From contig JAMKCF010000153.1 of assembly GCA_023634235.1 (NCBI GenBank), positions 62,001-126,000 on the forward strand: a stretch of 64,000 nucleotides of DNA, read 5' to 3'. Under the pieces are notes generated by a model. It did not search any database, was not told where the DNA came from, and saw only the letters and a list, made by a program, of their open reading frames with translations. Every line of letters begins with the position of its first letter. Position 1 is the stretch's first letter. Of the stretch, positions 1 to 12,500 are shown piece by piece. Source of the stretch: Pisaster brevispinus (Eukaryota > Echinodermata > Asteroidea > Forcipulatida > Asteriidae). A program made the position numbers and the translations under genes.

Positions 1-442
1 ACAAAAATGCCATTAGGGATGCTTTTGAGGAGCGTTCGGAGTAGCCCCACCTGCTGGTCATTTCCGGTATGAAGCTTGCCCTCCGCGACCCTAACACTTT
101 GATTTTCGGAAGCAGGGATATCCAAGGCAGAGTCAGGTACACATTTTGTCTCTCTAGCATTTCTAGTTCATGAGTTATTTCCAAGCTCAGCACAGAATTT
201 ATTTCGGACCTTTTTGTGCCGGCTTTTTCTCACTGGCGATGACGTAGGCATGTTACACAGTGGAGTTTCGGGCAGCCCTACTTCCAGGACGCTGGCCTCG
301 CCTACAAAATGGTGACCTTAACCAAACTCACGGAAGAGAGAGCCCTTGAGACGGGCTTTCGAATGTTGTACAACTTGTGAAAATCCAGTATTATTCTGAG
401 GGTGATTTGACCGTCCTTACTTTGTCTTTGTTTCTTTGACAG

Positions 443-586
443 CTCTGTGCACAAAAATGCCATTAGGGATGCTTTTGAGGAGCGTTCGGAGTAGCCCCAC
501 CTGCTGGTCATTTCCGGTATGAAGCTTGCCCTCCGCGACCCTAACACTTTGATTTTCGGAAGCAGGGATATCCAAGGCAGAGTCAG
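443..586 (+). other. Exon-like block within the satellite unit (representative copy)
   Basis: Every unit holds a 144-nt block preceded by a pyrimidine-rich tract ending in TTTCTTTGACAG and followed by CAG|GTACAA. These look like a splice acceptor and donor on the plus strand. The block reads as one leading base, 47 codons and two trailing bases, so it would be a phase-symmetric exon that can be tandemly joined without shifting frame. The frame contains protein-like segments such as NAIRDAFEERSE and PHLLVISGMKLALRDPNTL. Codon 17 is TAG in almost all copies. The copies at about 13541 and 27940 have AAG there and are fully open. I do not recognise the protein family. That the satellite grew from an exon plus its intron is inference. 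Confidence 0.45.
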
Positions 587-3500
587 GTACAAATTTTGTC
601 TCTCTAGCATTTCTAGTTCATGAGTTATTTCCAAGCTTAGCACAGAATTTATTTCGGATTTTTTTTGTGCCGGCTTTTTCTCACTGGCGATGACGTAGGC
701 ATGTTACACAGTGGAGTTTCGGGCAGCCCTACTTCCAGGACGCTGGCCTCGCTTTCAAAATGGTGACCTTAACCAAACTCATGGAAGAGAGAGCCCTTGA
801 GACGGGCTTTCGAATGTTGTACAACTTGTGAAAATCCAGTATTGTTCTGAGGGTCATTTGACCGTCCTTACTTTGTCTTTGTTTCTTTGACAGCTCTGTG
901 CACAAAAATGCCATTAGGGATGCTTTTGAGGAGCGTTCGAAGTAGCCCCACCTGCTGGTCATTTCCGGTATGAAGCTTGCCCTCCGCGACCCTAACACTT
1001 TGATTTTCGGAAGCAGGGATATCCAAGGCAGAGTCAGGTACAAATTTTGTCTCTCTAGCATTTCTAGTTCATGAGTTATTTCCAAGTTTAGCACAGAATT
1101 TATTTCGGACCTTTTTGTGCCGGCTTTTTCTCACTGGCGATGACGTAGGCATGTTACACAGTGGAGTTTCGGGCAGCCCTACTTCCAGGACGCTGGCCTC
1201 GCCTACAAAATGGTGACCTTAACCAAACTCACGGAAGAGAGAGCCCTTGAAACGGGCTTTCGAATGGTGTACAATTTGTGACAATCCAGTATTATTCTGA
1301 GGGTGATTTGACCGTCCTTACTTTGTCTTTGTTTCTTTGACAGCTCTGTGCACAAAAATGCCATTAGGGATGCTTTTGAGGAGCGTTCGGAGTAGCCCCA
1401 CCTGCTGGTCATTTCCGGTATGAAGCTTGCCCTCCGCGACCCTAACACTTTGATTTTCGGAAGCAGGGATATCCAAGGCAGAGTCAGGTACAAATTTTGT
1501 CTCTCTAGCATTTCTAGTTCATGAGTTATTTCCAAGCTTAGCACAGAATTTACTTCGGACCTTTTTGTGCCGGCTTTTTCTCACTGGCGATGACGTAGGC
1601 ATGTTACACAGTGGAGTTTCGGGCAGCCCTACTTCCAGGACGCTGGTCTCGACTACAAAATGGTGACCTTAACCAAACTCACGGAAGAGAGAGCCCTTGA
1701 GACGAGCTTTCGAATGTTGTACAACTTGTGAAAATCCAGTATTGTTCTGAGGGTCATTTGACCGTCCTTACTTTGTCTTTGTTTCTTTGACAGCTCTGTG
1801 CACAAAAATGCCATTAGGGATGCTTTTGAGGAGCGTTCGGAGTAGCCCCACCTGCTGGTCATTTCCGGTATGAAGCTTGCCCTCCGCGACCCTAACACTT
1901 TGATTTTCGGAAGCAGGGATATCCAAGGCAGAGTCAGGTACAAATTTTGTCTCTCTAGCATTTCTAGTTCATGAGTTATTTCCAAGCTTAGCACATAATT
2001 TATTTCGGACCTTTTTGTGCCGGCTTTTTCTCACTGGCGATGACGTGGGCATGTTACACAGTGGAGTTTCGGGCAGTCCTATTTCCAGGACGCTGGCCTC
2101 GCCTACAAAATGGTGACCTTAACCAAACTCACGGAAGAGAGAGCCCTTGAGACGGGCTTTCGAATGTTGTACAACTTGTGAAAATCCAGTATTATTCTGA
2201 GGGTGATTTGACCGTCCTTACTTTGTCTTTGTTTCTTTGACAGCTCTGTGCACAAAAATGCCATTAGGGATGCTTTTGAGGAGCGTTCGGAGTAGCCCCA
2301 CCTGCTGGTCATTTCCGGTATGAAGCTTGCCCTCCGCGACTCTAACACTTTGATTTTCGGAAGCAGGGATATCCAAGGCAGAGTCAGGTACAAATTTTGT
2401 CTCTCTAGCATTTCTAGTTCATGAGTTATTTCCAAGCTTAGCACAGAATTTATTTCGGACCTTTTTGTGCCGGCTTTTTCTCACTGGCGATGACGTAGGC
2501 ATGTTACACAGTGGAGTTTCGGGCAGCCCTACTTCCAGGACGCTGGCCTCGCCTACAAAATGGTGACCTTAACCAAACTCACGGAAGAGAGAGCCCTTGA
2601 GACGGGCTTTCGAATGTTGTACAACTTGTGAAAATCCAGTATTATTCTGAGGGTGATTTGACCGTCCTTACTTTGTCTTTGTTTCTTTGACAGCTCTGTG
2701 CACAAAAATGCCATTAGGGATGCTTTTGAGGAGCGTTCGGAGTAGCCCCACCTGCTGGTCATTTCCGGTATGAAGCTTGCCCTCCGCGACCCTAACACTT
2801 TGATTTTCGGAAGCAGGGATATCCAAGGCAGAGTCAGGTACAAATTTTGTCTCTCTAGCATTTCTAGTTCATGAGTTATTTCCAAGCTTAGCACAGAATT
2901 TATTTCGGACCTTTTTGTGCCGGCTTTTTCTCACTGGCGATGACGTAGGCATGTTACACAGTGGAGTTTCGGGTAGCCCTACTTCCAAGACGTTGGCCTT
3001 GCCTACAAAATGGTGACCTTAACCAAACTCACGGAAGAGAGAGCCCTTGAGACGGGCTTTCGAATGGTGTACAACTTGTGAAAATCCAGTTTTATTCTGA
3101 GGGTGATTTGACCGTCCTTACTTTGTCTTTGTTTCTTTGACAGCTCTGTGCACAAAAATGCCATTAGGGATGCTTTTGAGGAGCGTTCGGAGTAGCCCCA
3201 CCTGCTGGTCATTTCCGGTATGAAGCTTGCCCTCCGGGACCCTAACACTTTGATTTTCGGAAGCAGGGATATCCAAGGCAGAGTCAGGTACAAATTTTGT
3301 CTCTCTAGCATTTCTAGTTCATGAGTTATTTCCAAGCTTAGCACAGAATTTATTTCGGACGTTTTTGTGCCGGCTTTTTCTCACTGGCGATGACGTAGGC
3401 ATGTTACACAGTGGAGTTTCGGGCAGCCCTACTTCCAAGACGATGGTCTCGCCTACAAAATGGTGACCTTAACCAAACTCACGGAAGAGAGAGCCCTTGA

Positions 3501-6500
3501 GACGGGCTTTCGAATGGTGTACAACTTGTGAAAATCTAGCATTATTCTGAGGGTGATTTGACCGTCCTTACTTTGTCTTTGTTTCTTTGACAGCTCTGTG
3601 CACAAAAATGCAATTAGGGATGCTTTTGAGGAGCGTTCGGAGTAGCCCCACCTGCTGGTCATTTCCGGTATGAAACTTGCCCTCCGCGACCCTAACACTT
3701 TGATTTGCGGAAGCGGGATATCCAAGGCAGAGTCAGGTACAAATTTTGACTCTCTAGCATTTCTAGTTCATGAGTTATTTCCAAGCTTAGCACAGAATTT
3801 ATTTCGGACTTTTTTGTGCCGGCTTTTTCTCACTGGCGATGACGTAGGCATGTTACACAGTGGAGTTTCGGGCAGCCCTACTTCCAAGACGCTGGCCTCG
3901 CCTACAAAATGGTGACCTTATCCAAACTCACGGAAGAGAGAGCCCTTGAGACGGGCTTTCGAATGGTGTACAACTTGTGAAAATCCAGTATTATTCTGAG
4001 GGTGATTTGACCGTCCTTACTTTGTCTTTGTTTCTTTGACAGCTCTGTGCACAAAAATGCCATTAGGGATGCTTTTGAGGAGCGTTCGGAGTAGCCCCAC
4101 CTGCTGGTCATTTCCGGTATGAAGCTTGCCCTCCGCGACCCTAACACTTTGATTTTCGGAACAGGGATATCCAAGGCAGAGTCAGGTACAATTTTTGTCT
4201 CTCTAGCATTTCTAGTTCATGAGTTATTTCCAAGCTTAGCACAGAATTTATTTCGGACCGTTTTGTGCCGGCTTTTTCTCACTGGCGATGACGTAGGCAT
4301 GTTACACAGTGGAGTTTCGGGCAGCCCTACTTCCAGGACGCTGGCCTCACCTACAAAATGGTGACCTTAACCAAACTCACGGAAGAGAGAGCCCTTGAGA
4401 CGGACTTTCGAATGGTGTACAACTTGTGAAAATCCAGTATTATTCTGAGGGTGATTTGACCGTCCTTACTTTGTCTTTGTTTCTTTGACAGCTCTGTGCA
4501 CAAAAATGCCATTAGGGATGCTTTTGAGGAGCGTTCGGAGTAGCCCCACCTGCTGGTCATTTCCGGTATGAAGCTTGCCCTCCGCGACCCTAACACTTTG
4601 ATTTTCGGAAGCAGGGATATCCAAGGCAGAGTCAGGTACAAATTTTGTCTCTCTAGCATTTCTAGTTCATGAGTTATTTCCAAGCTTAGCACAGAATTTA
4701 TTTCGGACCGTTTTGTGCCGGCTTTTTCTCACTGGCGATGACGTAGGCATGTTACACAGTGGAGTTTCGGGCAGCCCTACTTCCAGGACGCTGGCCTCGC
4801 CTACAAAATGGTGACCTTAACCAAACTCACGGAAGAGAGAGCCCTTGAGACGGGCTTTCGAATGGTGTACAACTTGTGAAAATCCAGTATTATTCTGAGG
4901 GTGATTTGACCGTCCTTACTTTGTCTTTGTTTCTTTGACAGCTCTGTGCACAAAAATGCCATTAGGGATGCTTTTGAGGAGCGTTCGGAGTAGCCCCACC
5001 TGCTGGTCATTTCCGGTATGAAGCTTGCCCTCCGCGACCCTAACACTTTGATTTTCGGAAGCAGGGATATCCAAGGCAGAGTCAGGTACAAATTTTGTCT
5101 CTCTAGCATTTCTAGTTCATGAGTTATTTCCAAGCTTAGCACAGAATTTATTTCGGACCGTTTTGTGCCGGCTTTTTCTCACTGGCGATGACGTAGGCAT
5201 GTTACACAGTGGAGTTTCGGGCAGCCCTACTTCCAGGACGCTGGCCTCGCCTACAAAATGGTGACCTTAACCAAACTCACGGAAGAGAGAGCCCTTGAGA
5301 CGGGCTTTCGAATGGTGTACAACTTGTGAAAATCCAGTATTATTCTGAGGGTGATTTGACCGTCCTTACTTTGTCTTTGTTTCTTTGACAGCTCTGTGCA
5401 CAAAAATGCCATTAGGGATGCTTTTGAGGAGCGTTCGGAGTAGCCCCACCTGCTGGTCATTTCCGGTATGAAGCTTGCCCTCCGCGACCCTAACACTTTG
5501 ATTTTCGGAAGCAGGGATATCCAAGGCAGAGTCAGGTACAAATTTTGTCTCTCTAGCATTTCTAGTTCATGAGTTATTTCCAAGCTTAGCACAGAATTTA
5601 TTTCGGACCGTTTTGTGCCGGCTTTTTCTCACTGGCGATGACGTAGGCATGTTACACAGTGGAGTTTCGGGCAGCCCTACTTCCAGGACGCTGGCCTCGC
5701 CTACAAAATGGTGACCTTAACCAAACTCACGGAAGAGAGAGCCCTTGAGACCGGCTTTCGAATGGTGTACAACTTGTGAAAATCCAGTATTATTCTGAGG
5801 GTGATTTGACCGTCCTTACTTTGTCTTTGTTTCTTTGACAGCTCTGTGCACAAAAATGCCATTAGGGATGCTTTTGAGGAGCGTTCGGAGTAGCCCCACC
5901 TGCTGGTCATTTCCGGTATGAAGCTTGCCCTCCGCGACCCTAACACTTTGATTTTCGGAAGCAGGGATATCCAAGGCAGAGTCAGGTACAAATTTTGTCT
6001 CTCTAGCATTTCTAGTTCATGAGTTATTTCCAAGCTTAGCACAGAATTTATTTCGGACCGTTTTGTGCCGGCTTTTTCTCACTGGCGATGACGTAGGCAT
6101 GTTACACAGTGGAGTTTCGGGCAGCCCTACTTCCAGGACGCTGGCCTCGCCTACAAAATGGTGACCTTAACCAAACTCACGGAAGAGAGAGCCCTTGAGA
6201 CGGGCTTTCGAATGGTGTACAACTTGTGAAAATCCAGTATTATTCTGAGGGTGATTTGACCGTCCTTACTTTGTCTTTGTTTCTTTGACAGCTCTGTGCA
6301 CAAAAATGCCATTAGGGATGCTTTTGAGGAGCGTTCGGAGTAGCCCCACCTGCTGGTCATTTCCGGTATGAAGCTTGCCCTCCGCGACCCTAACACTTTG
6401 ATTTTCGGAAGCAGGGATATCCAAGGCAGAGTCAGGTACAAATTTTGTCTCTCTAGCATTTCTAGTTCATGAGTTATTTCCAAGCTTAGCACAGAATTTA

Positions 6501-9500
6501 TTTCGGACCGTTTTGTGCCGGCTTTTTCTCACTGGCGATGACGTAGGCATGTTACACAGTGGAGTTTCGGGCAGCCCTACTTCCAGGACGCTGGCCTCGC
6601 CTACAAAATGGTGACCTTAACCAAACTCACGGAAGAGAGAGCCCTTGAGACGGGCTTTCGAATGGTGTACAACTTGTGAAAATCCAGTATTATTCTGAGG
6701 GTGATTTGACCGTCCTTACTTTGTCTTTGTTTCTTTGACAGCTCTGTGCACAAAAATGCCATTAGGGATGCTTTTGAGGAGCGTTCGGAGTAGCCCCACC
6801 TGCTGGTCATTTCCGGTATGAAGCTTGCCCTCCGCGACCCTAACACTTTGATTTTCGGAAGCAGGGATATCCAAGGCAGAGTCAGGTACAAATTTTGTCT
6901 CTCTAGCATTTCTAGTTCATGAGTTATTTCCAAGCTTAGCACAGAATTTATTTCGGACCGTTTTGTGCCGGCTTTTTCTCACTGGCGATGACGTAGGCAT
7001 GTTACACAGTGGAGTTTCGGGCAGCCCTACTTCCAGGACGCTGGCCTCGCCTAGAAAATGGTGACCTTAACCAAACTCACGGAAGAGAGAGCCCTTGAGA
7101 CGGGCTTTCGAATGGTGTACAACTTGTGAAAATCCAGTATTATTCTGAGGGTGATTTGACCGTCCTTACTTTGTCTTTGTTTCTTTGACAGCTCTGTGCA
7201 CAAAAATGCCATTAGGGATGCTTTTGAGGAGCGTTCGGAGTAGCCCCACCTGCTGGTCATTTCCGGTATGAAGCTTGCCCTCCGCGACCCTAACACTTTG
7301 ATTTTCGGAAGCAGGGATATCCAAGGCAGAGTCAGGTACAAATTTTGTCTCTCTAGCATTTCTAGTTCATGAGTTATTTCCAAGCTTAGCACAGAATTTA
7401 TTTCGGACCGTTTTGTGCCGGCTTTTTCTCACTGGCGATGACGTAGGCATGTTACACAGTGGAGTTTCGGGCAGCCCTACTTCCAGGACGCTGGCCTCGC
7501 CTACAAAATGGTGACCTTAACCAAACTCACGGAAGAGAGAGCCCTTGAGACGGGCTTTCGAATGGTGTACAACTTGTGAAAATCCAGTATTATTCTGAGG
7601 GTGATTTGACCGTCCTTACTTTGTCTTTGTTTCTTTGACAGCTCTGTGCACAAAAATGCCATTAGGGATGCTTTTGAGGAGCGTTCGGAGTAGCCCCACC
7701 TGCTGGTCATTTCCGGTATGAAGCTTGCCCTCCGCGACCCTAACACTTTGATTTTCGGAAGCAGGGATATCCAAGGCAGAGTCAGGTACAAATTTTGTCT
7801 CTCTAGCATTTCTAGTTCATGAGTTATTTCCAAGCTTAGCACAGAATTTATTTCGGACCGTTTTGTGCCGGCTTTTTCTCACTGGCGATGACGTAGGCAT
7901 GTTACACAGTGGAGTTTCGGGCAGCCCTACTTCCAGGACGCTGGCCTCGCCTAGAAAATGGTGACCTTAACCAAACTCACGGAAGAGAGAGCCCTTGAGA
8001 CGGGCTTTCGAATGGTGTACAACTTGTGAAAATCCAGTATTATTCTGAGGGTGATTTGACCGTCCTTACTTTGTCTTTGTTTCTTTGACAGCTCTGTGCA
8101 CAAAAATGCCATTAGGGATGCTTTTGAGGAGCGTTCGGAGTAGCCCCACCTGCTGGTCATTTCCGGTATGAAGCTTGCCCTCCGCGACCCTAACACTTTG
8201 ATTTTCGGAAGCAGGGATATCCAAGGCAGAGTCAGGTACAAATTTTGTCTCTCTAGCATTTCTAGTTCATGAGTTATTTCCAAGCTTAGCACAGAATTTA
8301 TTTCGGACCGTTTTGTGCCGGCTTTTTCTCACTGGCGATGACGTAGGCATGTTACACAGTGGAGTTTCGGGCAGCCCTACTTCCAGGACGCTGGCCTCGC
8401 CTAGAAAATGGTGACCTTAACCAAACTCACGGAAGAGAGAGCCCTTGAGACGGGCTTTCGAATGGTGTACAACTTGTGAAAATCCAGTATTATTCTGAGG
8501 GTGATTTGACCGTCCTTACTTTGTCTTTGTTTCTTTGACAGCTCTGTGCACAAAAATGCCATTAGGGATGCTTTTGAGGAGCGTTCGGAGTAGCCCCACC
8601 TGCTGGTCATTTCCGGTATGAAGCTTGCCCTCCGCGACCCTAACACTTTGATTTTCGGAAGCAGGGATATCCAAGGCAGAGTCAGGTACAAATTTTGTCT
8701 CTCTAGCATTTCTAGTTCATGAGTTATTTCCAAGCTTAGCACAGAATTTATTTCGGACCGTTTTGTGCCGGCTTTTTCTCACTGGCGATGACGTAGGCAT
8801 GTTACACAGTGGAGTTTCGGGCAGCCCTACTTCCAGGACGCTGGCCTCGCCTACAAAATGGTGACCTTAACCAAACTCACGGAAGAGAGAGCCCTTGAGA
8901 CGGGCTTTCGAATGGTGTACAACTTGTGAAAATCCAGTATTATTCTGAGGGTGATTTGACCGTCCTTACTTTGTCTTTGTTTCTTTGACAGCTCTGTGCA
9001 CAAAAATGCCATTAGGGATGCTTTTGAGGAGTGTTCGGAGTAGCCCCACCTGCTGGTCATTTCCGGTATGAAGCTTGCCCTCCGCGACCCTAACACTTTG
9101 ATTTTCGGAAGCAGGGATATCCAAGGCAGAGTCAGGTACAAATTTTGTCTCTCTAGCATTTCTAGTTCATGAGTTATTTCCAAGCTTAGCACAGAATTTA
9201 TTTCGGACCGTTTTGTGCCGGCTTTTTCTCACTGGCGATGACGTAGGCATGTTACACAGTGGAGTTTCGGGCAGCCCTACTTCCAGGACGCTGGCCTCGC
9301 CTACAAAATGGTGACCTTAACCAAACTCACGGAAGAGAGAGCCCTTGAGACGGGCTTTCGAATGGTGTACAACTTGTGAAAATCCAGTATTATTCTGAGG
9401 GTGATTTGACCGTCCTTACTTTGTCTTTGTTTCTTTGACAGCTCTGTGCACAAAAATGCCATTAGGGATGCTTTTGAGGAGCGTTCGGAGTAGCCCCACC

Positions 9501-12500
9501 TGCTGGTCATTTCCGGTATGAAGCTTGCCCTCCGCGACCCTAACACTTTGATTTTCGGAAGCAGGGATATCCAAGGCAGAGTCAGGTACAAATTTTGTCT
9601 CTCTAGCATTTCTAGTTCATGAGTTATTTCCAAGCTTAGCACAGAATTTATTTCGGACCGTTTTGTGCCGGCTTTTTCTCACTGGCGATGACGTAGGCAT
9701 GTTACACAGTGGAGTTTCGGGCAGCCCTACTTCCAGGACGCTGGCCTCGCCTACAAAATGGTGACCTTAACCAAACTCACGGAAGAGAGAGCCCTTGAGA
9801 CGGGCTTTCGAATGGTGTACAACTTGTGAAAATCTAGTATTATTCTGAGGCTGATTTGACCGTCCTTACTTTGTCTTTGTTTCTTTGACAGCTCTGTGCA
9901 CAAAAATGCCATTAGGGATGCTTTTGAGGAGCGTTCGGAGTAGCCCCACCTGCTGGTCATTTCCGGTATGAAGCTTGCCCTCCGCGACCCTAACACTTTG
10001 ATTTTCGGAAGCAGGGATATCCAAGGCAGAGTCAGGTACAAATTTTGTCTCTCTAGCATTTCTAGTTCATGAGTTATTTCCAAGCTTAGCACAGAATTTA
10101 TTTCGGACCGTTTTGTGCCGGCTTTTTCTCACTGGCGATGACGTAGGCATGTTACACAGTGGAGTTTCGGGCAGCCCTACTTCCAGGACGCTGGCCTCGC
10201 CTACAAAATGGTGACCTTAACCAAACTCACGGAAGAGAGAGCCCTTGAGACGGGCTTTCGAATGGTGTACAACTTGTGAAAATCCAGTATTATTCTGAGG
10301 GTGATTTGACCGTCCTTACTTTGTCTTTGTTTCTTTGACAGCTCTGTGCACAAAAATGCCATTAGGGATGCTTTTGAGGAGCGTTCGGAGTAGCCCCACC
10401 TGCTGGTCATTTCCGGTATGAAGCTTGCCCTCCGCGACCCTAACACTTTGAGTTTCGGAAGCAGGGATATCCAAGGCAGAGTCAGGTACAAATTTTGTCT
10501 CTCTAGCATTTCTAGTTCATGAGTTATTTCCAAGCTTAGCACAGAATTTATTTCGGACCGTTTTGTGCCGGCTTTTTCTCACTGGCGATGACGTAGGCAT
10601 GTTACACAGTGGAGTTTCGGGCAGCCCTACTTCCAGGACGCTGGCCTCGCCTACAAAATGGTGACCTTAACCAAACTCACGGAAGAGAGAGCCCTTGAGA
10701 CGGGCTTTCGAATGGTGTACAACTTGTGAAAATCCAGTATTATTCTGAGGGTGATTTGACCGTCCTTACTTTGTCTTTGTTTCTTTGACAGCTCTGTGCA
10801 CAAAAATGCCATTAGGGATGCTTTTGAGGAGCGTTCGGAGTAGCCCCACCTGCTGGTCATTTCCGGTATGAAGCTTGCCCTCCGCGACCCTAACACTTTG
10901 ATTTTCGGAAGCAGGGATATCCAAGGCAGAGTCAGGTACAAATTTTGTCTCTCTAGCATTTCTAGTTCATGAGTTATTTCCAAGCTTAGCACAGAATTTA
11001 TTTCGGACCGTTTTGTGCCGGCTTTTTCTCACTGGCGATGACGTAGGCATGTTACACAGTGGAGTTTCGGGCAGCCCTACTTCCAGGACGCTGGCCTCGC
11101 CTACAAAATGGTGACCTTAACCAAACTCACGGAAGAGAGAGCCCTTGAGACGGGCTTTCGAATGGTGTACAACTTGTGAAAATCCAGTATTATTCTGAGG
11201 GTGATTTGACCGTCCTTACTTTGTCTTTGTTTCTTTGACAGCTCTGTGCACAAAAATGCCATTAGGGATGCTTTTGAGGAGCGTTCGGAGTAGCCCCACC
11301 TGCTGGTCATTTCCGGTATGAAGCTAGCCCTCCGCGACCCTAACACTTTGATTTTCGGAAGCAGGGATATCCAAGGCAGAGTCAGGTACAAATTTTGTCT
11401 CTCTAGCATTTCTAGTTCATGAGTTATTTCCAAGCTTAGCACAGAATTTATTTCGGACCGTTTTGTGCCGGCTTTTTCTCACTGGCGATGACGTAGGCAT
11501 GTTACACAGTGGAGTTTCGGGCAGCCCTACTTCCAGGACGCTGGCCTCGCCTACAAAATGGTGACCTTAACCAAACTCACGGAAGAGAGAGCCCTTGAGA
11601 CGGGCTTTCGAATGGTGTACAACTTGTGAAAATCCAGTATTATTCTGAGGGTGATTTGACCGTCCTTACTTTGTCTTTGTTTCTTTGACAGCTCTGTGCA
11701 CAAAAATGCCATTAGGGATGCTTTTGAGGAGCGTTCGGAGTAGCCCCACCTGCTGGTCATTTCCGGTATGAAGCTTGCCCTCCGCGACCCTAACACTTTG
11801 ATTTTCGGAAGCAGGGATATCCAAGGCAGAGTCAGGTACAAATTTTGTCTCTCTAGCATTTCTAGTTCATGAGTTATTTCCAAGCTTAGCACAGAATTTA
11901 TTTCGGACCGTTTTGTGCCGGCTGTTTCTCACTGGCGATGACGTAGGCATTTACACAGTGGAGTTTCGGGCAGCCCTACTTCCAGGACGCTGGCCTCGCC
12001 TAGAAAATGGTGACCTTAACCAAACTCACGGAAGAGAGAGCCCTTGAGACGGGCTTTCGAATGGTGTACAACTTGTGAAAATCTAGTATTATTCTGAGGG
12101 TGATTTGACCGTCCTTACTTTGTCTTTGTTTCTTTGACAGCTCTGTGCACAAAAATGCCATTAGGGATGCTTTTGAGGAGCGTTCGGAGTAGCCCCACCT
12201 GCTGGTCATTTCCGGTATGAAGCTTGCCCTCCGCGACCCTAACACTTTGATTTTCGGAAGCAGGGATATCCAAGGCAGAGTCAGGTACAAATTTTGTCTC
12301 TCTAGCATTTCTAGTTCATGAGTTATTTCCAAGCTTAGCACAGAATTTATTTCGGACCGTTTTGTGCCGGCTTTTTCTCACTGGCGATGACGTAGGCATG
12401 TTACACAGTGGAGTTTCGGGCAGCCCTACTTCCAGGACGCTGGCCTCGCCTACTAAATGGTGACCTTAACCAAACTCACGGAAGAGAGAGCCCTTGAGAC

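Noticed and set aside
3670..4364. Plus-strand 81-codon frames in some satellite copies
   Set aside because: They appear only where a one-base deletion joins two frames, so they are by-products of indels.
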